NCBI GenBank assembly: GCA_036417435.1
Contig: CM070904.1
Location: 47,189,908-47,253,907 of the forward strand
Reading direction: 5' to 3'
Source: Inia geoffrensis
Taxonomy: Eukaryota; Chordata; Mammalia; Artiodactyla; Iniidae
Length of the DNA: 64,000 nt
In this document: one piece after another, positions 55,374 to 64,000 of the stretch
Layout of the letters: the number at the start of each line of letters is the position of its first letter
Position numbering within the stretch: position 1 is the stretch's first letter
The notes under the pieces: generated by a model
Database searches by the model: none
The model's input: only the letters and a program-made list of their open reading frames with translations
What the model was told of the DNA's origin: nothing
Program-made: the position numbers and the translations under genes

Positions 55374-58300
55374 GCAGGTGGCTCCTCAGTTGATAACAGG
55401 AATAGAGGACACTGGGGAAAACTGGAAAGGGGAAGGCCTGGAGACACGGTGGAAGAAGAATTTCCCGGGAAAAGGCTCACAACACTCCAGTGACACATAC
55501 ACTGTCAACAAACACAGCTGAATCTGGGGGGTGTTAACCACCTTGGGAGAGTGTGTGAAGTCTCAGGTCAAATCAGTATGTACCATGTCAAACCAGTAAC
55601 TTCTCAAATTATGTACTATTGGGGAAAATTGAAATAATAGTATAACTGGGTGACAATGGCAACTTAGTGGATAACAGAGAAACACCAAGAGAGAAAATAT
55701 TCCATACCTAAGGTAAAAAACAGATTGTAATTCTTCTTCCCTCAAGATGTATCTAACAATTAACATTGACAAAGTAAAATTAATGACATTCAAAGGACTC
55801 AATCTGTATTTATTCTATCTAAACATGTACACCTGCCATTTATTTGTCATTTGTCGAGCTTAAATTTTGAGTTTGTCTTGTCAAGACCATAGACCTCGTG
55901 ATAATTTCATGTTTGCATTTACTTTGCACCCACCATTCTCTTTGATAGGATAGTTGGCTCAAAGTAAGGGTATGTTGGGGACCATAAAACAAAATAGAGA
56001 AAATATAGCTTACTGATTTATACGGGGGAGGGGAGCTCATACTCACACTAGGATTTTTTTTTAGCATGGCTGTTCTAGTAAGTTGAGCTAATCGGCTGAG
56101 TGTTTGCATGGGTGGGTTACGTACATGTTTCTGTGATAACAAAAATGAACAGAGATATAGCAGATAAATTGCCTTAACAGGTTTTGCTTGGTTTTAGAGC
56201 AAAAGCTTACTAATTAATGCAAGTGTTGCAATCATTTTTATGACATTCCCCAAAGATGGCACTTTAAGGGTTATGTCATATGCTGATTGACAGAGGCCAT
56301 AATTCCACACAATGAGACTGTATCATATTGTTTGAAGTGAGGTGATATTCATCTCTTGAAACTGATCAAACATATCATTGCATCAAACAGTATTACAATA
56401 TAATCACGCTGTATGTGGAGACTGCCAAGGCTGATCATCATGTTGTACTCTTTTCCCTTGGACTTCTCTGATAGCAGTTGTGACACACCACGGCATCCAC
56501 ATTTTCCTTTAAGAACTCAGAATCCAAGATAGAGAAAAAAATCTGCATAAAATTGTGGTTTGGTTATGCTGTGTGAGTGTTTGTTTGCAGACTGCTTTAG
56601 AATTACAATTTTCCTTCCATAAAGATCTCCCTAAGTATACAAATAAAAACCTGGTAAGGCCAAGATAAAAAGAGAAGATTCCAAACAAGGCAGAAAATAA
56701 TTCAAATGCCTTTTATTTGTCTTTAGTAAACAAGCAAACACGGAAGAAATGTCTTTTTTTAAAAATACTTTTTAGTGTCTAAAACTTCCAATGGTATTTC
56801 TTCCTAATGTACTGTTTTGCAAAGACACTTGCTTTATCTACTGACTCTGGGGCTATTTCAGCTGCAGATGAAAATGATATTAGAACCTATTCTTCTCCCA
56901 GTCTTAGTTGCTGCTGATCTTGGAAAGCAGTGCCAGGATGGGCATGAGTAAATGAGGGCAGTTTGGCTATTCTCTTAGTGGCATTCTTAGCGGTATAAAA
57001 TTCTATAACACAGCAGCTTTTAGACTGATATAATTTAGGAATTGCTCTTTTATTATCCATCCATCCAGCCAGCGAGCCAGCCATTCATCTATCCACCTAT
57101 CTAATAACTTGGGGGCTATGTTCAGAATAGTTTACAAATAAACAGGATGCTAGGATGGGAGCCATCATCTATTCACTCTGACATTCACTAAGAGATGTGT
57201 TACCAATTCTGGTCCTCCAGGGTTGATCCATGCAAGTCTCTGAGATGTCACCATCCTATCTGGACCTTATTAATTTGTCTAAGCCAACCCTAACCCTAAC
57301 CTGTTAGGTTAAATATTCTTAGACTTCTGGGCCTATAGCAACTATGTGGTTCTTTCAGAGGCTCAGTGGGATATCAGGAACACAGAGGCTCTCTCTGATT
57401 GGTTATCTGAACACTCTCACAGCCATCTCTCTCTTCTACTACTCCTGCACTGTGGTGGGCACAGGGAACCTGTAAGGCTAGAGGATACTGGGTTCCCCCA
57501 AGATACAAGACCAGCTAGCTCTCTGCTCCCAGATTCTGCTAACCATGGACATTTCTCCCAGGTCAGGTGCAGGAAGATCAGAGCCAAAGTCCCTTTTCAG
57601 AGACACCACCAGTCTTTAAGCTCTGTGCTTTCCTTCTGACCATTTTCTCCTTTTCTTCTCTTCCTTAACCTATAGAGACTTCATTTAATATATGGTGAAA
57701 TACACTGCATTTTCATCTATTTTTCCCAAATATTTTGTTTGTGATGTTAATATCATGATTTCAGATCTTTAGGGCATGTCTGATACACAAAGGCCCAGGG
57801 TTTTGAAATTCAAAATCTGAGAACTGTCTCGGAACCTCTCTGCAAGAGCATCCATTGTTGATGCAAGTAAGGGCAAAAGTCCTAGTAGCTGCCCAATGGT
57901 GAAGAAGGGTCCCTATGTATCCTCTCTCTCTCTTGCTTTTTTGTCTTCTACTTCATTAATTTTGTTGTTTGATCCTTTATTTCTTTCCCCTTTATTTTCT
58001 TAGAGTTTAGTTTGCTGGATTTTTTTTTTTTCCAGTTTGTTGAATAGAATAGTTAGTACTACTTAAGCTACATCACGTATTTTTTATTTTGCTATTGGTC
58101 ACTTTAAATTTTGAAACAATCAAAAATTCCTTTTTTTTTTTCTAGCAAAAAAGCTAGACATACAATATAAATAGCTTGTTTTTCCTGAATACTTATAAAC
58201 TGCTGACCAGAAGGTCCATTAGCCCCAAACAATTTAATGTGTGTTTTCTACAAATAAGAACATCCTCCTACTGACTGCTACACAACTAACAAAACCAGGA

Positions 58301-58776
58301 AATACGTTTTGATACACTCCTGCCCTTTGGTCCACAGACCACATTCCAGTTTCACCAACTGATGCAACAATATTTTTTGTAACAAAAGGATCCACTTCAG
58401 AATCACACACTGCATTACTTGTCATGTCTCTTTAGTCTCCTTCAGTCTGGAATATTCCTCAGTCTATGGTGGACTTTCATGACTTTGATGTTTCGAAGAT
58501 AAGTCCAGTTACTTTGTAGAATTCCCCTCAGTTTAAATTTGCCTGAAGTTTCCTCAGGATTGGATTCAGGTCACAGTATCACAGAAGTGATGCTGTGTTC
58601 CTCTCAAAGAAGCAGACCAGGTCATGCGTGGTTTCAATAGCTGATGTTCACTGTCACCACTTGATAAAAGTGATGTCTTCCAGGCTCTTCCACCATAAAG
58701 TTACTTTCCCCCTTTTGTACTCTGAAGGTACTCTGAAACCATGTAAATATCCTGTTCCTCAACAAACTTTGAATTT
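55374..58776. other. Unclassified DNA
   Basis: No gene found. Minor items: a telomere-like (CCCTAA) tract of about 2.5 units at 57286-57301, a CCAT/CCAG-rich simple patch at 57055-57100, and T-runs at 58020-58032 and 58130-58140. The 100-codon minus frame 55840-56142 and the 97-codon frame 57346-57639 have no recognisable domain. Region 56150-56450 is unique-looking and could be conserved non-coding DNA. Confidence 0.35.
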
Positions 58777-58800
58777 ATTCATTCATTCATTCATTCATTT
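58777..58800. repeat. (ATTC)n microsatellite, about 6 units
   Basis: A pure ATTC run, possibly polymorphic. Confidence 0.95.
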
Positions 58801-60581
58801 ATGCCGGTATGGTCTCTTGGTATTTTACTTAATATTGTAAATTCTATGAGTTACTATCATGTTACTATCCATATGAATACTCAAATTATGTCCAATGTGG
58901 CTATAGTAGGAGTTCGGTTAAGCTGACTTCTAGGTCCTTTTGATATGTGCCCATCATTTTTTTTTTTAACACTTCTTTGGTTTATGGTAGAAGTTCCAGG
59001 TTTTTCTTATACTTTTTCTCTCCCCCAGCCCCAGAATCAGGCATTTCTCTAAAAATTTCCCTTTTTTTTTCCCTTAATGGAATATGGTATTTGGAAGCCA
59101 AGATCTGGGCGCTATGTATGTTCATTGTTTTGGGAGTGTTGCTCCTTCCCATACAGAGCCAGGAATTATATATATATATGTGTGTACCACATATTTACAT
59201 TTATATTTATTTCTAGCTATAGAAATTGAAATCTATCTATATTTATCTATAGATATTGAAAACCACGAGTTCATGCTTATACCTCCAATCACATGTTCGT
59301 TCTAGTTTTCTCCCTTTCTGTATATGTAACCCCGTCTCTAATAGTGAGAAGACAAGCTTCCATAATTCTTCAAATATTTACTTATGCAGCCAACCTCACT
59401 TTATGCAACCAGTCTCCCATCCCTGCTATGAGCCCCTCCCACACACAGAGGCCCTCTTCTCCCTGTTTGGGCTCTGACTCCCCTGTGTGCATACCTTCTC
59501 GCCCTGTTCAGGCTGATTCCTCATACTCTTTTGCCTACCATCCTTGAATGGATGTTCTCTTCATCCTCCTTGGACCCTGATATTCTCCAATCTCGCTCTG
59601 TCTCACCTAATGGCTTTAGAAATGAATTATTCAGGAAGGGGAAGGAGTACCAATCAAGTTTTTCCATGTAATGTTTTCCTTATCCTCTTCAATCTAGAGT
59701 TTAGTTTGCGGGAAAGCAAGAGAAATCACCAGGGGCCAAAAGAAAGAAGGAACTGAGAGCCCAAGTAGTAACCACATGAACTAACTAGACAGTATAGGAG
59801 CTGGGGTGGACTAGGGTGGGGTTATGTCTCAGAAACCTAGGAGTTTTCACTTTCATTCTCAGAAAGACACAGAAGACAAGACCTTGGAAATTCTGCAGGG
59901 AGGTGGGGATCTGAAACTGAACCTCCTACGTAAATCCAGGATCATTTAGGGCTTCCCCTTCCGTGAAATGGTAGAGGAGAAATAATCTGCACACTAGCAC
60001 AAGGAGACAACAAGGAAGCAAGCTATTGAGGCCCGGGTGCAGGGTAGAAAATAAGACTCTCCAGAGAAATTGTAATCATAGACATGTACCTCAAATGAGC
60101 TTCGTGTCAACCACATGGCCCTGAACACTCCGTACTGAGATTCAGTGTATTCCCAGCAGAAGCAAACTGAGAAAAAAATCTGGTGTAATAAAACCTCATC
60201 ACAGGCCACACTTGATGCCTCCAGATGAAGCCTATCAAAAATGAGCTCACTGTTCAAAATTACAACACATTCAAGGTAACAATCCACCTTGAGAGACACA
60301 GGAAAGAGTAAACACAGCAGAATTAAACCCCAAGGAATTTCAGATAATAGAGCTGTAATAGAGAGACTGTAAAATATATAAATTTTAAATGTTTAAAACA
60401 TTAGAAAAGAAAAAAAAAAAGCATTAGCATTAAAATATGTGTCTGTGTCCTAATCTCCTCTTCTAAAGGACCTCAGTCAGATTGACTTTGGGACTCTCCC
60501 TAATGACTTCATTTTGACTTAATTACCACTTTAACACCTTAGCTCCAAATCATTCTGAGGTACTCGGTGTTAAGGACATCA
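58801..60581. other. Unclassified DNA
   Basis: No gene or named repeat seen. A (TA)n/(TG)n patch lies at 59168-59186, and 'atctatctatatttatctat' at 59231-59252 is a simple tetranucleotide patch. An A-run lies near 60409-60420. Confidence 0.4.
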
Positions 60582-60594
60582 ATATATGAATGTT

Positions 60595-60943
60595 GGGCTT
60601 CCCTGGTAACGAAGTAGTTAAGAGTCCACCTGCCAGGGCAGGGGACAAGGGTTCCAGCCCTGGTCCGGGAAGATCCCCTATGCCGCAGAGCAACTAAGCC
60701 GGTGCACCACAACTACTGAGCCTGCGCTCTAGAGCCCGCGTGCCACAACTACTGAGCCCATGAACCACAACTACTGAAGCCCACGGGCCTAGAGCCCGTG
60801 CTCCGCAACAAGTGATGCCACCGCAGTGAGAAGTCTGCGCACCACAGGGAAGAGAAGCCCCCGCTTGCCACAACTAGAGAGAGCCGTGCACAGCAACAAA
60901 GACCCAACTCAACCAAAAAATTGATTAATTAATTTTTAAAAAC
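60595..60943 (+). mobile_element. Long-form CHR-type SINE
   Basis: GGGCTTCCCTGGTAACGAAGTAG head (A-box region mutated relative to TGGTGGCGCAGTGG), B-box region changed to 'gggttccagccctggtcc', three 'cacaactactgagc'-type units, and an end 'gacccaactcaaccaaaaaa' with an A/T-rich tail. The TSD 'atatatgaatgtt' (60582-60594) and 'atatatgaatttt' (60944-60956) has one mismatch. The promoter changes suggest it can no longer be transcribed. Confidence 0.93.
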
Positions 60944-60989
60944 ATATATGAATTTTGAGGGAGACAATTCAGCCCATAAAACTGCGGTA

Positions 60990-61300
60990 AATTGAACCTC
61001 ACCAACCTCTCTTCTCTTGGCACTCTCCTGTTTCCTCTCTGCTTTCCAGATAATTCTCTGAACTCAATGACCTTCTCTCTCTTGCCTCAAGGGCTTTGCG
61101 AAGACTGTTACCTGCACTCGGAATACTTCCCCCATACTCCCCAAATTTGCTTAGCCAAAAGCTAGATCTCAGCTTCAATGTCATTTCCTCAGAGAAACAC
61201 TTCCTGACTCTCAGATTAGATTAGGTCTCTGTGTTTCGTGTTCTTCGCATCATTTTTGTAACACTTCATAATTCTAATTAAATGATTAACCGTATAATTA
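60990..61300 (+). repeat. L2-like LINE 3' region
   Basis: 'ctctcttgcctcaagggctt' TGCGAAGACTGTTACCTGCACTCGGAATACTTCCCCC and 'tcagcttcaatgtcatttcc' TCAGAGAAACACTTCCTGAC match L2 3' UTR blocks in the right order. Confidence 0.78.
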
Positions 61301-61389
61301 CTGAATTTCCTTGATCCTATGATGCTATGCGTTGTTAGATGCAACATCAATTTCAAAACACTTGTAGAGAGAGGAAAGAAATACTACTC

Positions 61390-61872
61390 TATTAGTCAGC
61401 TATTGCTCTAATAATGCTGCATGAAAAACCACTCCAAAATTCAGTGACTTAAAACAACTAGTGTTTATTTCTCCCTCATGGGTCTGTGAGTTGATGCAAG
61501 TCACTTGTAAAAACTCAATTTCAGGATTCAGCTCTGAGCTCCAAGCTGCAGGCTGGGTTGGTTTCAGGTCTACTTCATATATGTCCATATGCTTCCAGTC
61601 CATTGTGTTCTCATGGTGAATGACAGATGTTCAAGCAGAGGGAACATGCAATGCCTGTTAAAGCCTTGGCTTGGAAAAGGCACACTGTCACTTCCACCCA
61701 TTCTATTGGTCAAAGCAAGTCACATGGCCAAGCCCAACATCAATGGGTTGGGGACAGTACCCTGCTTCCTTTAGTGGGAGACACTGCAAAGCCACATGGA
61801 AAAGGGCATACGTGTATACTGTATAATTCAAAATAGGGTGGAATTGGGAATAATCACTCAATGCACCATAAC
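61390..61872 (-). repeat. MLT1-type LTR, minus strand
   Basis: 'tattagtcagctattgctct' AATAATGCTGC at the start, 'cactgcaaagccacatggaa' and 'gggaataatcactcaatgca' at the end match a reversed MLT1-class LTR. The interior is diverged. It is a solo LTR. Confidence 0.75.
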
Positions 61873-62226
61873 TGCAGCAAACAGTATGTACATAACTTTT
61901 TATTATGTTGACTTACAAAAGATTATTCAAATACGTTTGTTAATACAAAAAAATGCCACTTTATTCTGGGTTAAGAGTAAATCTTCATAGTCAGAGCCCA
62001 AAGTATCTTCTGAGTCATTATGCACCTCATTCTAGCCACCAGTTCTTCATATAACCGGGGCTCAGGACCTTGACCTCTTTAATGCTTTTGTAAGTTTTAG
62101 GCATACAAAAGAAGACCAGGGCTCTCTTTGCATTCTCAATTTGGTTAAGCTCAGAACATACCCCCCAAATTGATGCTTTCATCACTGGAAATTAAAAACT
62201 TTTCATAACAATCGACAAGTAGTTTT

Positions 62227-63217
62227 GTTTTGTTTGAGGTTTTTTGTTTTTTTTTTTTACTGCTTATTTATTAAATTTTTTTTTTATTGAGGTAGCATTG
62301 GTTTATATCATTATATAAGTTTCATGTATACAACGTTACACTTCTACGTCTGTATACACTACGGTGTGCTCACCACCAACAATTTAGTTTCCATCTGTCA
62401 CCATACAGTTGATCCTCTTTTTCCGTTTCATCCTTCCCCCAACCTTTCCCCTCTGGTAACCACTACTCTGCTCTCTGTAACTACGTGTTTGTTTTTGTTT
62501 GGCTTGTTCATTTCTTTCCTTTTGGTTTGTTTTCTATATTCCACATATGAGTGAAGTCTTCCAGTAATTGTCTTTCTCTGTCTGACTTGTTTCACTTAGC
62601 ATAATACGCTCGAGGTCCATCCATGTTATTACAAATGGCAAGATTTCATCTTTTTTTATGGCTGAGTGGTATTCCATTGTATATATGTACCACATCTTCA
62701 TTATCCCTTCTCTTTTTCTATTCTTCGATTGATGGACTTCAGGTTGTTTCTATATCCTAGCTATAGTAAGTAATGCCACGATGAACGTAGGGGTACATAC
62801 ATGGCTTTGAATTAGTTTTTTTCTAATTCTTTGGTAAATACCCAGAAGTGAGACAGCTGGATTATATGGTAGTTTTTTTTTGTTTTGTTTTGTTTTCGGT
62901 ACATGGGCCTCCCACTGCTGTGGCCTCTCCCGCTGCGGAACGCATGCTCCAGACGCGCAGGCTCAGTGGCCATGGCTCACGGGCCCAGCCGCTCCGCGGC
63001 ATGTGGGATCTTCCCGGACCGGGGCACGAACCCGCGTCCCCTGCATCAGCAGGCAGACTCCCAGCCACTGCGCCACCAGGGAAGCCCCTATATGGTAGTT
63101 TTAATCTTAATTTTTTGAGGAACCTTCATATTATTCTCCTTAGTGGCTGCACCAATTTACATTCCCACCAACAGTGTAGGAGGATTCTCTTTCCTCCACA
63201 TTCTTGCCAACACTTCC
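62227..63217 (-). mobile_element. 5'-truncated L1, minus strand, carrying a SINE
   Basis: Reading right to left, the ORF2 C-terminal region ([20 protein letters not shown], with the reverse complement at about 63140-63220) is followed by the end of ORF2, the 3' UTR ending TTATATAATGATATAAACC... CAATAAAAAAA, and a T-rich tail at 62227-62290. The 12-bp TSD 'acaagtagtttt' is at 62215-62226 and 63218-63229. A SINE interrupts it at 62877-63088. It is an L1M-type copy that differs from the L1-A/L1-B 3' UTRs. Confidence 0.92.
62877..63088 (-). mobile_element. Short GC-rich CHR-type SINE in a minus-strand L1
   Basis: T-rich tail, then GGTACATGGGCCTCCCACTG, ending CCACCAGGGAAGCCCC. The perfect 14-bp TSD 'tatatggtagtttt' is at 62863-62876 and 63089-63102. 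It postdates the L1 around it. Confidence 0.96.
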
Positions 63218-63229
63218 ACAAGTAGTTTT

Positions 63230-64000
63230 TGACAGATACTTGACACTTGAATGATAATCTTTCACAACTCATGAACCTCTCTAGCTTGGAAATTCTACAA
63301 TCTCTTTCTAGTGTCAATTGTACTATCTAGCATGCGACAGGCAACTCATTTGAGTGTGTCCTAAAAACAAAAGGAAATACAAGTTTTATCTCTTGGTGGA
63401 TATTTTTCCATCTTAGTTTGTGTCTGCAAAGGAATTGAGTGTTTCTAGGTGACATTTAAGTGCAAGTCTAACATTCCTCCAGTGATTAATATTAGTTTCA
63501 TGTATTCTAACTTTGTCTTGTGGCTCTATTTCCATGTTTTTCTGCACATCCATCAATTTTCATTTCAAAGCTACTTGTAGTGTAAGTCTCTGAACAACAT
63601 TTGAAAAGACAACTAGACACCTAAATTTAATTTTACTAAATTTAAGTAAAAATTCAACCTCATATAGTGGTCTAAATAACTCAACTGAGAGGACATTTGA
63701 TTAACAAGAGATGCAATGTTACCTATATCACTTGTTCCTCTGCCCAATAGCTAGAAAGTTTCTTGTCATATGGATTGAAGGAGTCATCCCACTGTAACAC
63801 TGGAGCAGTCATCTGAAATTATGTCTTGCTCGGTTCTCCTCCATCTCCCACAAGTGCAGGAAAGTGACTCAGGTACGGTGGACAGTGTCATTTTTACCAG
63901 GGTCTGTCTTAGATGCTAGATATGGTCGATTCTCTCTTCTCAGGCTGTAAAGATCATGTGAAATATGATGAGTCATCTTTCCCACCACACTGAGATAGCC
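63230..64000. other. Unclassified DNA to the window end
   Basis: No gene or named repeat is visible. The left edge is the right TSD of the preceding L1. No open frame of note. Confidence 0.4.

Noticed and set aside
57055..57100. CCAT/CCAG-rich tract as a regulatory repeat
   Set aside because: It is a short imperfect simple repeat with no further signal.
1..64000. A new defence, toxin or biosynthetic system
   Set aside because: The DNA is mammalian, repeat-rich and non-coding apart from dead L1 ORFs. Nothing resembles an operon or gene cluster.

Overview
The window is vertebrate nuclear DNA from a whale or dolphin (Cetacea). The main evidence is twelve tRNA-derived SINEs that open with GGGCTTCCCTGGTGG or a close variant. 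These belong to the CHR-type family of whales, hippos and ruminants. Seven are the short GC-rich form (ending in GTACCGC plus an A-rich tail), which I know from cetacean genomes. One L1 also carries the CpG-rich 5' UTR found on young cetartiodactyl and cetacean L1s. I cannot resolve the species; a toothed whale is a reasonable guess.

I found no functional protein-coding gene, no exon chain, no rRNA or free-standing tRNA gene, no CRISPR array and no bacterial-type operon. Long open frames outside repeats are at chance level. The sequence looks like intergenic (gene-desert) or deep intronic DNA.

Layout. 0-5.6 kb: decayed MLT1-type LTRs, an L1 3' end, an L2 tail and a MER5A-like hAT relic. 5.6-20.2 kb: a nested L1 stack. 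An old L1/HAL1-like element was split by a near full-length L1 (6658-12745), then by a long-form SINE (12771-13110), then by a younger L1 with both ends but an internal deletion (13172-18460). A short SINE later landed in ORF2 of the first L1. Target-site duplications (TSDs) at each junction give most of the order. 20-31 kb: mostly unclassified DNA with one SINE, a CA microsatellite, L2/MIR scraps and a 171-codon frame that is probably chance. 31-38 kb: an old minus-strand L1 split by a plus-strand L1 3' end with a clear TSD, two MaLR LTRs and two SINEs. 38-44 kb: unique DNA with octamer/homeodomain-like motifs, an isolated GC-rich block (41.3-42.0 kb), an old L1 ORF1 relic and two oppositely oriented pieces of one LTR family. 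44.7-53.5 kb: a cluster of five short SINEs, one of them a fold-back, plus a possible minus-strand retropseudogene. 53.5-64 kb: MLT1 LTRs, L2, a long-form SINE and a minus-strand L1 3' end carrying its own SINE.

These elements do not work together as a pathway. The window is a layered record of LINE-1 activity: L1 ORF1p/ORF2p supplied retrotransposition for themselves and, in trans, for the SINEs. The most informative points are the ordered nesting, a microhomology-flanked internal L1 deletion, two L1s with unrelated 5' UTRs in one locus, a SINE fold-back, and a few AT-rich unique stretches that could be conserved enhancers. I saw no convincing new biological system.
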